DNA of 64,000 bases from Effrenium voratum (lineage: Eukaryota; Sar; Dinophyceae; Suessiales; Symbiodiniaceae). Shown here piece by piece: positions 1 through 8,959 of the stretch. The notes below the pieces were generated by a model. It was not told the origin of the DNA and did not search any database. It saw only the letters and a list, made by a program, of their open reading frames with translations. Location: positions 1-64,000 of the forward strand of contig CAUJNA010000578.1 in the NCBI GenBank assembly GCA_963377175.1, in the 5' to 3' direction. Each line of letters begins with the position of its first letter. Position 1 is the first letter of the stretch. Position numbers and translations under genes: made by a program.

Positions 1-59
1 CATATAGCATGGACCCGGCGGAGAGTGGATGTTCAGCGGGCTCCGTACGCGCCGCATTT

Positions 60-178
60 TGCATGGTTTTTGCATGTGGAACAGCTTGTTTTTTGCATGG
101 TTTTGGCATGACATGATTTTGCATGACATGATTTTGCATGGCATGATTTTGCATGGCATGATTTTGCATGGGTTTTGC
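60..178. repeat. short tandem array rich in GCATG and ATTTTGCATG
   Basis: About five imperfect units of roughly 17 bases, built around CATGATTTTGCATG with ATGACATG/ATGGCATG joints. The GCATGC-like half-palindromes alternate with T runs. The open frame through it has no protein-like features and is a by-product of the repeat. No function is visible. Confidence 0.7.
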
Positions 179-293
179 ACGTCTTTTCGCATGACATGTG
201 CATGTGGCTCAACCCCGTGCCCCTCCCCCTGTTTTTTTCCTGTCAGGCCGCCGTACGTAGGTTCATCCTGGAGCTGGAGAACTCCGAGGCAGG

Positions 294-556
294 GCAGTGC
301 CGAGCGGGCACTAGTAACTAGATGTGCCGAGCTGGCGCAGTGCCGAGCTGGCACTAGTAACTAGATGTGCCGAGCAGGCACAGTGCCGAGCTGGCACTAG
401 TAACTAAATGTGCCGAGCGGGCACGTGCCGAGCTGGCACAGTGCCGAGCGGGCACTGGTAGGAATGGCACCCCGGTGCCGAGCTGGCACCGTGGAGGTGG
501 CGTTGAGCGGGCACCAGATGTGTTGAGTGGCATGCCGAGCTGGCACCGTAGGAGCG
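294..556. repeat. array of about 10 palindromic GTGCCGAGCTGGCAC units
   Basis: A 15-base near-palindrome (GTGCC/GGCAC arms around GAGCT, or GAGCG/GAGCA variants) recurs about ten times. Several copies are joined by the spacer TAGTAACTAGATG. Each unit could form a small hairpin, or bind a dimeric protein. The arms vary less than the centre, which suggests the symmetry matters or arises from hairpin-driven copying. Short frames on both strands across it are shadows. Confidence 0.8.
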
Positions 557-961
557 CCGCGTTTTTGCGCTAAGGCGTCCATCAAGGAGCCGCTCGCCCG
601 CCCGCTTGTGCTCGCACTCGCCCAACCGGTCCTAGTACCGGCTCCAACTGGCTCGCCCAAGTACGGTTTCAGGAAGTATACCAGGAAATTGAATGATAAT
701 ATCCTTCAATTCAAATTCCCTGGTGCGGGCAACCAAAAAATGGTCCGTGCCTGTTTCCAGTTCCGAGGCACTTCGTGTTCACAGCCGCGCCTGCCCGGCA
801 TCGGAGCCCCGAGCCCAAGGTCGGGATTCTCCCACCGAGGTCGGAATTACGACTTCGCTTTTTTGCCGAAAAACCCATCACCGGGCCAGCGCCGAAGGTC
901 CGGGAGCGATGCTGTCCTCGCAGCATCGCTCCCAGAGTGTTTTTTTTCGCCATTCACACGG

Positions 962-1062
962 CCAGCCGTCAATCCTGTGCCCAACACAGGATTGCTCACT
1001 CAATCCTGTGTTGGGCACAGGATTGCCCCCCCTGAATCCTGCGCTGGGCACAGGATTGCTCC
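962..1062. repeat. palindromic CAATCCTGTG...CACAGGATTG repeats
   Basis: Three to four units in which AATCCTGTG (or AATCCTGCG) faces CACAGGATT across a 5-6 base centre (CCCAA, TTGGG, CTGGG). The first two units carry the centre in opposite orientations, so each unit and its neighbour are inverted copies. It is a second, unrelated hairpin-type minisatellite within 700 bases of the one at 294-556. Confidence 0.7.
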
Positions 1063-1277
1063 CACTCCTGCGCGGTGCACTACGAGCAGCTCGGGCTTGG
1101 AACTGTTCGTCCCCGAGCACGGAAAACTCCGTCAGCGCGTCGGTACACACAGACGCACTCCCGGACTCGCCGCCCGGCGTCTCCCTGAAAACACTGGAAG
1201 CGTACTGCTGTGTAGCAGTGCGCAGCCGGACTCGCCGCACGGCTTCCCGGCTTCGAATTTTGGGACTCTAGGCGCAG

Positions 1278-1511
1278 CGTGACACGGCGCGCACGGGCTC
1301 GGACCAGTGCTCTGCCACGCAGGGCAGCGCGCTGTTCTCCGCGGCCCGGTCGTAGAAGAGAAAGAGGCGGGTGAAAGGCGCCTCCGGCTCGCGCGCCAAC
1401 AGCTCTCCCAGCAGGCGGATCAGCTGAGCGTGGCGCTCCTTCTTGGTGGTCCGCCGCGTCACGCCGGCGATCTTGAAGGCGTCCGGGTTGTAGCTTCGAC
1501 ATGTTTTGCAA
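1278..1511 (-). CDS. possible 3' exon of an unrecognised gene
   Basis: On the minus strand a GC-rich stretch encodes a protein-like run (SYNPDAFKIAGVTRR, then a Leu/Glu-rich helix with LIRLLGELLAREPE) ending at a stop after VSRCA. Third positions are strongly G/C, as in the clear host exons elsewhere in the window. No family is recognised. The open frame continues a further 290 bases upstream into sequence that belongs to element 1, so only the GC-rich part is a candidate. It may be a gene fragment left beside the retroelement, or chance. Confidence 0.2.
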
Positions 1512-1681
1512 AAAACAACCACTGTGTCAGGCAAGGCAGCTATCTGTGCCTGAAGTGAGGCGGTTGGAGAACATGGTGATCTCTCCACTCTCCGAAGCGA
1601 TGGGAGTAATTGCAGGTTCGCGACGAATTTCGAAGTGATCAAGGACGAGGGCACCGTGGTTATTTGAGCTGGGACCTTAGT

Positions 1682-2495
1682 CCATAAAACCTCATCCACA
1701 AAGGAGAGGAGGGCCAAGTTTCTTCCTCTCATGGGCCTGGGCAAGTTCATGCATGATGAGCCTTGGGCAGAGCATTGGATGAGTTTGAGAGCTAGTGCAA
1801 ACATGGATCAGTTCCTGCCCGTTGTGATGCCTTCGTACAATGAGATGCAGGGCCGTTGGCAGCGGTGTGCAATGACCACCGCAGAAGGGTCGCAGTGGTT
1901 GAGAGACATGCTGTCGGTTAAGCAGCAGGTCAAAGGATCTCGCCTCAGTTCTCATTCTTTGAAAGTCACTTTGCTGACTTGGGGAAGCCTTTCAGGTTTG
2001 CTGAGCCAGCAGGAGCAACGGGTTATGGGGCACCATATGGATCCTGGGTCAACTTCTGCGCTGACGTATAGTCGTGACGCTTTGTCATCAGTGCTGGCCA
2101 AGACAGCAGTCATTGTGCAGCAGGTGAAGGCTGGGAGTTTTGATCCCGATGCTTCGGTTGCCAAGCGAGTAAGCCTGGCCGTCAAGGGTCTCATGGAGCA
2201 AGTTGATGAGCATGATCAAGAGTGGAAGCCTCCTGAGGAGGATCAGGATGTCTCCTCTTCAGAATCCGAGGTCGCCTCTGAAACGCTGGAAGACTCGGAG
2301 GAAATGCAGGCCAGAAACACCTGTGAGTTGGTGGTCTCTGGGGTGCTCCACATCCTTGTGGAGGAGCAGGGGAGTGAGTTGCTGTGTGGGCGAAAGCTGG
2401 GTTTGGCGTACATGGCGGTTGCCGAATCGGAGTCAGCAGACGCACCCATGTGCAGACAGTGCAGCAAATCCTGGTCCCGAGTTGTGAATGTTTAA
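1682..2495 (+). pseudogene. tyrosine recombinase, C-terminal catalytic part (element 1)
   Basis: In this frame the protein reads LVHKTSS...FLPVVMPS..., then HSLK, GHH and TYSRD, ending at 2495. This is the order of the tyrosine recombinase catalytic boxes: a lysine/beta-strand region (HKTS), box II His-x-x-Arg/Lys, the His of box III, and the nucleophilic Tyr. The second arginine is Lys here (HSLK), as in element 2. The N-terminal core-binding domain and box I Arg are absent, and upstream codons (about 1600-1680) continue the homology only with a stop at about 1671. Downstream of the Tyr is an acidic Ser/Glu-rich tail. Such enzymes integrate a circular cDNA in DIRS-type elements. Broken copy. 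Confidence 0.75.
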
Positions 2496-2836
2496 TTCCT
2501 CTCTTGAAGGGAGCCGAGCCTTGCCGGAGTTCTGGATTGAGGCAAGGCGGAGTGAGTCTAAAAGAGAGCTGAGGGGCGACCCTGAGTGAAGCTTGGTGCC
2601 AGTCGGTGCTAGGCAGAGTTTGTCGGCACGGGAAGAGTTGCCGCATGTGTGAGCCGAGTTGAGCACGAGCGGAGTTGCGATGGTAATCGTTTGAGGGTCT
2701 TCGGTCCCGGAGTGTGCTGGCTCGAGAGGTGCTATCGGATGTGCCAGTGTGTTGAATTGTTTTTCTCACTTAAGCGGGTACATGCGCTCATGTAACAAAC
2801 CGCGAGTTCCTGTGGGAATCGGTCAGTTTGCGAGCC
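2496..2836 (+). other. YR-gag spacer of element 1
   Basis: About 340 bases between the recombinase stop and the gag start. It has no open frame with protein-like content and no repeat visible by eye. It is probably the untranslated gap that separates the two genes. Element 2 has a much shorter gap at the same place (about 28561-28648 by frame). Confidence 0.5.
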
Positions 2837-3988
2837 ATGGAGTCGGAAGCTACTTTTCGACAGAGAGCCCTCGCGGTTGGGATCCCTGAAGGGGACCTGC
2901 AGATGTTGGGGGACAAAGGTGTCAACACGTTTAGCACATTTGCATTTTGTGCACCAATGCAGAATCCTCAATCAATCGACGAGCGACCGCTTCTGGAGGC
3001 TTTGACTGAGCTCCTTGAACTGACGGAGCAGATCTCGGGCCCTCGAGTCATACCGTACAGGAGGCTCTATTTTGAGAGTCAAACTTTGGCGTTGAGTGAC
3101 ATGAAGCAGCGGCTGGAGAGAAGAGATGATCAGGCGCCTCGGAAAATGTGCCTGCCCGAGCGGGTTCAGCGTTTGAAGTTGGCCCGAGATGAGCTGACAG
3201 GAATCACCATTGACGCGGCGTTCGAGCCGTCTCATCGGCTCACGGACATTTGTCTTCAGCAGTGTGAGGACCAATCTATTTCCTACATCGAGCTGCACGA
3301 CTGTACAAGCAGGGAGTGGGAAATAAGCAACAGGAAGCGTGATTCGGCTATTGAGTTTCAAGTTGATGAGGAGCAGCGAGTTCATCACGAGCCGACCGGA
3401 GAGCACAAGATCCGCACTGCCATGCTGAGGAGGGCTCTGGCTTACCACTTGGTGGGCGCTGCATCGTATCAGGTTTTGGAACGAGCGATTACGAAACTCT
3501 TCTCTTACCTGAGCCGCGAACCTGTTCGGGGATTCAGAGCCGTCTCCTTGCAGCAGATTGTATTTGCAGAGAAACAGATGTGGATTGAGGCTTCGTTGGC
3601 AACGGTGGGAAAGGTCCTAGACACTGCCGCGCCTAAGCCTCTGAACGAGGCAATTACTGCCGCCATGGACTCCCCGGAGGTGAAGCAATTTTTGATGTTC
3701 CTCCCACTGGCTCCGGAGGCTGCAACTTCAGGTTCAAGTGCGAAGAGGGAGGCGCCCAAGGCCGACTCGGGGCCTGCGGCGAAAAGGCCCAAAGGCAAAG
3801 GCAAAGGCGGTGGCAAGAACAAAGGCCCCGCCATTCCGGCGGGGTGCGTGGCCGTTCTAAGTAACGGAGATCGGGTCTGCTTTGCTTACCAAAGATGTCG
3901 ATGTGTCAAACAGAAGGAGGCTGAGTGTCAGAGGGGTGCCATGGCCGGCACCCCGGGTCGGAATGCACCAAAAACTGAGACGAGGTGA
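2837..3988 (+). CDS. gag-like protein of element 1
   Basis: An open frame of 383 codons from the ATG at 2837 (MESEATF). An N-terminal helical region has a GIPEGDLQML...FSTFAF segment that corresponds to VPEGLRDLVL...SDFAFAF in the element 2 gag. Near the C-terminus is a Lys/Gly/Pro-rich nucleic-acid-binding tail (AKRPKGKGKGGGKNKGP), then a Cys motif VCFAYQRCRCVKQKEAEC like the first three ligands of a CCCH finger. The expected final His seems lost through a small frame change near 3935. The position between YR and the MT/RT polyprotein, with a 4-base overlap with the next frame, fits a nucleocapsid role. No protease or capsid motif is recognised. Confidence 0.7.
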   Translation: MESEATFRQRALAVGIPEGDLQMLGDKGVNTFSTFAFCAPMQNPQSIDERPLLEALTELLELTEQISGPRVIPYRRLYFESQTLALSDMKQRLERRDDQAPRKMCLPERVQRLKLARDELTGITIDAAFEPSHRLTDICLQQCEDQSISYIELHDCTSREWEISNRKRDSAIEFQVDEEQRVHHEPTGEHKIRTAMLRRALAYHLVGAASYQVLERAITKLFSYLSREPVRGFRAVSLQQIVFAEKQMWIEASLATVGKVLDTAAPKPLNEAITAAMDSPEVKQFLMFLPLAPEAATSGSSAKREAPKADSGPAAKRPKGKGKGGGKNKGPAIPAGCVAVLSNGDRVCFAYQRCRCVKQKEAECQRGAMAGTPGRNAPKTETR

Positions 3989-4790
3989 CGCAGGGCGAGG
4001 GGCTCAGCGTCCGAACTCAGTGCTATGAGTTTCACTTACCGTTCGATTGGCGGCAGATGAAGCCAGTGGATTGGAGTCAGCCGGTGGACCAACTTTTTGC
4101 AGTAGAGTTGTTCGCGGGCACCGCCGGTCTGTCGGCTGAGATGCAACGCCAACATTTTCAGGTTTTGCCCATTGACCACAGCAGGTCCCGAGGGCCCAAG
4201 GTCAAGTTAGTGCTTCTGGACGTGACCAAGCCGCAGCAGTTTCAGATTTTATTGCAGTTGCTCATGACGGCCAACGTTGCATATTTCCATGCGGCTCCGC
4301 CCTGTGGTACGGCAAGAAAAGCGCGCGAGAAGCCAATGCCAAAGTGGTTGAAGCATGTCAGGGCGCCCCCTCTCAGGAGCCATCACCATTTGCTTGGCTT
4401 GCCTGATTTGACGGAGGTACAGCAGCAGCGCGTGCAGACTGCAAACTTTTTGTATGCAGCAACTCTGCTCTGTATGAGTGTGGCTGTCGAGAGGAACATT
4501 TTGGTTTCATGCGAAAACCCATCTGGCAGCTACACGTGGAGTATTATGGAGCAGTTTCAGCAACATGCGCCAGATTTCATTCGGCGTGGCAGCAGTTGGA
4601 ATTTAACAAGTTTCAGGCATGCGCGCACGGAGGCCGGAGGGACAAGTGGACCACTTTCCTGTCCTCTCCTAACTTCCTCCGACCGTTGCGGAAGTCTTGT
4701 GATGGCAGCCACACACACCTTTCGTGGGAACCATCAGTGGACAAGGGACGACTACTTTTTCCGACATCGGAGGAAGCCGCATATCCCGAC
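3985..4790 (+). pseudogene. C5-methyltransferase-like domain (element 1 pol, N-terminal)
   Basis: The first 280 codons of the pol frame carry an ordered motif set: AVELFAGTAGLSAEM (residues about 39-53, like motif I FxGxGG of C5-cytosine methyltransferases), AAPPCGTAR (about 103-111, motif IV with the catalytic-type Cys after Pro-Pro) and SCENPSGS (about 175-181, motif VI ENV/ENP). After a frame change near 4600 the homology continues as FQACAHGG...KWTTFLSS...CDGSHTHLSW, which parallels ACMHDKAFAKSWAF...CNHP in element 2. Spacing between motifs (64 and 72 residues) is close to element 2 (59 and 65). By homology it would be an AdoMet-dependent enzyme acting on DNA; activity is inference. The frame break makes this copy probably dead. 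Confidence 0.65.
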
Positions 4791-5510
4791 CTGTTATGTC
4801 GTCGGGTCGCCATGCTTGTGGTGACAGAATGCCAGAAACGCGGAGCCACCATTTTCCCGGACACCCTGAGCTCAGCAGGTTTCGCTGGCGAGAAGCGGGC
4901 GGCCCGGGCCTGGGGCATTGTCTCGATGCCCCCTCTGGTGTCAGAATTTGCCATGATTGCGGATGTGGAGCTCGACTCAGCAGCTCAGGCAGGCTGGGTA
5001 AAGTCTCTTGAAAAGAAGGGGGTGAAGCGAAAGACCGAGAGTAGTGGTGGCAGAAGTGCAGACCAGACGCAAGGGGACCAAGACATGCGCATTCGGGATG
5101 TCAGCCTGAGGAACTCAGGCGATGCAAAGGTTTCGAGAGTCTGGAGCCAAGTGCAAAATGAGCCTAAGCTACATACTGTCTTTTGCAGCGGAGACCCCGA
5201 GAAGAGAGCGTGCGAGTTTGGTTATTGGAGATCGCCTGGAGAGTTTTTGTGCGCGGCGCAGGGAGCTCGGCACCCTGTCGATGTGGTTCGCCTCGTCCCA
5301 GATCAGCTTACAAACAGCGTCTTGCAAGTGTTGAGGATGGGGCCGAAGCTCACCAACTTCAAGAGGCGTTTGAGCCTGGCGAAGATCAAGCGGCTGAGGA
5401 TCCAACTGGCTGCCGAAGAAGTCAAATTGCATGCGAAGTTGGATCCGGACGTGGAATGTATTTTGCAGGGCAAGAACTTGTTATTGTGGAAGAAGCTGCT
5501 TGAGGAGTCG
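4790..5510 (+). pseudogene. MT-RT linker region of element 1 pol
   Basis: Open in the frame that runs from 4509 to 5651. The product is charged, with a basic patch (EKKGVKRKTESSGG) and a helical stretch (KRRLSLAKIKRLRIQLAAEEVKLHAKL) before the RT begins in another frame. No known domain is recognised. The element 2 polyprotein has a comparable but different linker of about 280 residues between MT and RT, so the region seems a regular but fast-changing part of the polyprotein. Frame changes lie near 4600 and 5500-5560. Confidence 0.45.
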
Positions 5511-6462
5511 AGGTGTCAAGATGACGGGGCCGGCAAGCTTGTCCGAGGAGATGCCTCATGGATACCAAGTGCCGAACATGTCCGAGCGCGAAGTTCAAGC
5601 CAAGGCTCACTGGTGGAGACGTGCGTCAGTTGCAAAGTGCCAGGAACGTGACCCTGAGCTTGATGCTGAGCTGTGGCAACAGACTCTGCTGGAGGTCGAG
5701 AAGGGTTGGTTGCAAGGGCCGTTCTCCGAAGAGGAGGTGACTGCGCTGGTGGGGACATCCAGCTGGCTGGCAACACGGAGGTTCCCTTTGAGGCAAAAGA
5801 CGAAGGTCCGTATCATAGATGATGGGCTGGAGTCTGGCTTGAATGCTTCATATTCGACCCCGAATAAGCTGCGGTTGCACGACCTGGACACTTTGACGGC
5901 TTTAGCGCTGCTCATTCGAAGGTGCCTGGCAGGGAAGGGACGGCAGACAGTTGCTATGGCAGATGGCTCGCTGCGAACGGCAGAGCTGGCAGCTGACTGG
6001 CCGGCCGAGGTAGATCTGCTGGGAAGATGCCTGGACTTGACAGACGCCTACAAACAACTTGCGGTGGACCCCAAGGAGGCCTGGAGCCGCGTGTTGGTGG
6101 CCTATGATCCTGAGAGAAAGGAGCCCAGGTTTTTCTTGACGCGGGCTTTGATGTTCGGGAGCTCAGCCAGCGTTTACTCGTTCAACAGGGTGTCGAGAAG
6201 CCTTTGGCATCTGGGACAGTTTTTCTTGTGGCAATGGAGCACAAACTACTACGATGATTATCCCTCTATAGAGACGCGTGAGACGGCGGGCTCGGCCAGG
6301 GAGACCATGGAGGGATTGCTAGAAGAGCTTGCAAAAGAGGGCAAGAAGGCAAAACCTTACTGCGACTCCTTTGAGGTGCTGGGCGTTGTGTGCTCTTTGA
6401 GGGGCACCTCGGTTTCCTTGGCCAACAAACCCAGCCGTGTGGAGGCGATACGCGAACAGTGA
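5510..6462 (+). pseudogene. reverse transcriptase domain (element 1 pol)
   Basis: RT motifs occur in order: KVRIIDDGLESGLNA (fingers, motif 1/2-like R and K), CLDLTDAYKQLAVDP (motif A, with the catalytic Asp in LDLTDAYKQ), FFLTRALMFGSSASVYSFNR (motif B-like), NYYDDYPSIE (motif C, YxDD) and FEVLGVVCSL (thumb LG strand). The AYKQ pattern after motif A and the F/YxDD box are typical of LTR- and DIRS-type RTs, not LINE RTs. The frame ends at a stop at 6462. The sequence then continues as connection domain in a second frame (6437-6715). It would copy element RNA into DNA in the host cell; this copy is frame-broken. Confidence 0.8.
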
Positions 6463-7230
6463 GGCGTGGGTGCGATCAGGCTGGATAAGCCCTGGAGAAG
6501 CAGCGTCAATGCATGGAGTCTTGAATTTTGCCAAGGGACACTTTCAAGGTCGAGCGTTGGAGCCCGCGGCGAAGGTCCTTAGCCAGATAGCTGCGGGGGG
6601 TTGCAAGGAGGCGGACAGGGAGTTGCTGCCCGAGGTCGTTTCGTATCTGCATGCTGTTGTGAGAGGCTCGCGCCCCAGGGAGTTTGGCATTCAGATGACT
6701 GCAGGCCTATTCTAGTTTTCACTGATGGTGCTTTTGAACCGGATGCTGAGCAGAAGTATGGGGCAGGAGCGGTGTTGTGGGACACCGCCAGCCAGAGGGG
6801 TTCTTCGCACAGCGTGGTGGTGCCTCCGGATCTGGTGGCTGCTTGGCAAAGTGCGGGCAAACGCCAACTCATCAGCGAACTGGAAATGCTGCCAGTGCTT
6901 TCAGTGTGTGAGTCGGCTGCAGACATGCTGTGGAGAAGACGAGTGCTCCTTTTTTGCGACAACAACGGTGTTAGGCAGATGCTGGCCAAAGGCAATACCC
7001 CTTGCCCGGGACTTTTTGCCATGCTGGCCCTCGTTCACAGAGCGCTGGCCAAGGCGGAGTGCTTGCCGTGGTTTTGCAGAGTGCCTTCAAAGTCAAATCC
7101 CGCCGACGGGCCTTCGAGAAACTATTGGCAAGATGAGGTTCCGGATTTCACAATACCGCCTGCCTTAGTCAGTGCACTGCTGTCCAGGCAGACTTTTCTG
7201 AGTTTCCTGAATGCAGAGTCGACTCTGTGA
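6440..7230 (+). pseudogene. RT connection plus RNase H domain (element 1 pol)
   Basis: After the RT stop a +1 frame carries REWVRSGWISPG...LNFAKGHFQGRAL, a connection region like that before RNase H in DIRS/LTR pols. A second change near 6690 leads into RPILVFTDGAFEPD (first Asp), ISELEMLPVL (Glu), LLFCDNNGVRQML (second Asp) and SKSNPADGPSRN (last Asp), the four acidic positions of RNase H, in order. The frame ends with the stop at 7228-7230. RNase H removes the RNA strand during reverse transcription. All acidic residues are kept, so decay is by frame shift and not by active-site loss. Confidence 0.75.
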
Positions 7231-7272
7231 CTTGTGCCGACGCAAAGGGCATGGTTGAAAAGAGGGGTGGAG

Positions 7273-7503
7273 GAGTGCAGAGAGTCAAAGACGGAGTGGA
7301 GGCTATGCAAAGCCGGAGTGTGACTGCGCCCTCCCCTCTGGCCGAAGGCCGAAACCAATATGTCTTTGCGAAAGAAAAGAGTCTCAGAGTTTGCATGAAA
7401 TGCCCATTTTATACACAGACGTGATGCGCCGCGCCTAGCTGGGGATGCTGGCGATGCAGTTGTGTATGCTGGGTCTTGTCTTAACCCGATTGGCTCAAAG
7501 ATG
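7273..7503 (+). repeat. element 1 terminal repeat B1
   Basis: A direct repeat of about 231 bp. It begins with GAGTGCAGAGAGTCAAAG and ends with TTGGCTCAAAGATG. Its partner is 7916-8148, with only a few substitutions and one 2-base indel. It starts 43 bases after the RNase H stop. Element 2 has the same arrangement (33359-33519 and 33875-34035), which supports reading these as the B repeats of a split-direct-repeat terminus. Confidence 0.8.
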
Positions 7504-7915
7504 GTCATTTTCAAACGTGTTTGATAAACCTATCTTTGGGTCAAACAGAGTAGCGTCTCGGGTCTTGTGTGTGTCCCACTGTGTGTGTGTCAACCAAATA
7601 GCTTGAGGTTTGGAACACACCTTCGCACATGACACGCGCAAAATACGTTGTGTCTTTGTGTGTTACCAATCGAGCAATGCATGTATACCGTGAGCAGCTG
7701 TTCGATTTGCCTTTTCGGTCAAGTGACTTGTATTTCCATTTTAAACCAGACACGTGCCAACATGTCAACCGTGCCACAATCAGTGGCTCTTGGAAATCAC
7801 AACTGGTTTGGAGCGCAGTTGTGGAATTTGACATGATGCACGTCGCACTGGGGCCCAAGTGGTGGGAAGGGTAGGGACGCAGTTCCTAGAGTTTTTGTCC
7901 CGCCCACCCAACCCC
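7504..7915 (+). other. spacer between B1 and B2 of element 1 (candidate A2)
   Basis: 412 bases between the two B copies. It is AT-richer than its surroundings and contains TGTGTGTG-rich stretches. In a split-direct-repeat element this is where repeat A2 should lie, matching a left-end A1. No match to it is seen elsewhere in the window, as expected if the left end of element 1 is lost or lies to the left. The short open frames here are not convincing. Confidence 0.5.
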
Positions 7916-8148
7916 GAGTGCAGAGAGTCAAAGACGGAGTGGAGGCTATGCAAAGCCGGAGTGTGACTGCGCCCTCCCCTCTGGCCGAAGGCCGAAACCA
8001 ATATGTCTTTGCGAAAGAAAAGAGCCTCAGAGTTTGCATGAAATGCCCATTTTATACACAGACGTGATGCGCCGCGCCTAGCTGGGGATGCTGGCGATGT
8101 AGTTGTGTATGCTGGGTCTTGTCTTAACCCGAGATTTGGCTCAAAGAT
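7916..8148 (+). repeat. element 1 terminal repeat B2 (right end)
   Basis: Second copy of the 231-bp repeat (see 7273-7503). Its last bases (GGCTCAAAGATG) join directly to GAGCGGCCTCGCGAGGAC at 8149, which is internal sequence of the coiled-coil gene family at 8149-9439. The right border of element 1 is therefore defined to within a few bases. No target-site duplication can be judged, because the left flank is missing. Confidence 0.8.
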
Positions 8149-8380
8149 GAGCGGCCTCGCGAGGACGCGCTGCTTGAGGCCGAGCGCTCGCACCAGCGGC
8201 GTCTCATAGCGCAGCTCGATGAGGAGCTCCTCGATGAAACTCTGTGCCGCGAGGAGCGGGAGCGAGACAACAAAAATCTCCGCTGGATGCTGGGAGCGCC
8301 TCGACGAGATCCTCGAGTGAGCTTGAGGACGCGCAAAAAAAAAAAAAGATCCCGAGCTCTCGTTTTCTCGCTTTCTCGAT
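8149..8380 (+). pseudogene. truncated coiled-coil gene, copy 1
   Basis: It starts abruptly inside the conserved segment that reads KRPREDALLEAERSHQ in the two copies downstream, then continues as RRLIAQLDEELLDETL...NLRWMLG, and degenerates into a poly-A tract (8336-8349) and a basic tail. The 5' part, with the MTSSAAF start, is missing because element 1 ends at this point. The helix is strongly charged with Leu/Ile spacing of coiled-coil type. Not functional. Confidence 0.6.
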
Positions 8381-8412
8381 AATGCTTATTCGATCCGCCG
8401 CAGCTGCTCAAG

Positions 8413-8867
8413 ATGACTTCCTCGGCGGCCTTCCGCTGCGTGCAGGCATGGCTTCTGGAGAAGCCCGCCGCGTGGGCGGACGAGGAGGCTCCCTGCCTTG
8501 CGGCTGCTCTGATGGCCCAGCGGCCTCCCTGCAAGCGGCCTCGCGAGGACGCGCTGCTCGAGGCCGAGCGCTCGCGCCAGAGCGCCCGCATCGCGCACCT
8601 CGATTGGGAGCTCCTCGGCGAAACTCTGCGCTGTGGGGAGCGGGACTTCGAGAACAGAAATCTCCGCTGGCAGCTGGCCCACCGCCGCGGCATCATCGCG
8701 CAAGAGCGCGCGCGAGCGGCGAGGGCGTTGGGGAGCTGGAGCGCAGCATCGACATTCTCCGCTGGCGGCTGGAGCGCCGCGTCGAGGTCCTCAAGGAGGA
8801 GAACGAAGATCTTCGCGAGCGGGCGGTGCTGGCGGAGGTGCACTTGAGGAGGATTTGGACAGGGTGA
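8413..8867 (+). pseudogene. coiled-coil protein, tandem copy 2 (one frame shift)
   Basis: It begins with ATG at 8413 right after CCGCAGCTGCTCAAG, the same leader as copy 3. The N-terminus MTSSAAFRCVQAWLLEKPAAW is shared almost residue for residue with copy 3, followed by a nuclear-localisation-like KRPRED and a long charged helix. Near 8710-8730 the frame must change: the other frame continues ELERSIDILRWRLERRVEVLKEENEDLRERAVLAEVHL to a stop at 8865-8867. This is a heptad-like coiled coil unlike the copy 3 tail. Function unknown. Confidence 0.55.
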
Positions 8868-8959
8868 GGGGAGCGCGGTAAAGAAAAAAAGCCCGCCAAA
8901 CGCTTGAATGGTCCAAATGCTCGAACGCTCTCAAAAAAAAACCGCCGCAGCTGCTCAAG

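Larger units (their letters stand above)
1600..8148 (+). mobile_element. element 1: decayed tyrosine-recombinase retrotransposon (YR-gag-MT-RT-RH)
   Basis: A retroelement read left to right: C-terminal part of a tyrosine recombinase (to 2495), gag-like protein with a basic tail and Cys-rich motif (2837-3988), C5-methyltransferase-like domain (3985 to about 4790), reverse transcriptase with a YYDDYP active site (about 5510-6462), RNase H (about 6440-7230), then a 231-bp repeat pair (7273-7503 and 7916-8148). YR plus RT/RNase H, with no DDE integrase or protease, places it in the DIRS/Ngaro-type order. The 5' end, including the YR N-terminus and the expected left terminal repeat, is missing from the window. 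At least four frame changes in the pol region show decay. The right end abuts a broken copy of the coiled-coil gene at 8149, which marks the insertion junction. Confidence 0.85.

Noticed and set aside
8132..8148. TTTGGCTCAAAGATG at the end of B2 as a spliced-leader relic
   Set aside because: It has an extra A and lacks the GCCA part, and B1 has only TTGGCTCAAAG. Possible but not supported.
7273..8148. Classical LTR element interpretation
   Set aside because: The repeat pair lies only on the 3' side, and the element encodes a tyrosine recombinase instead of a DDE integrase.
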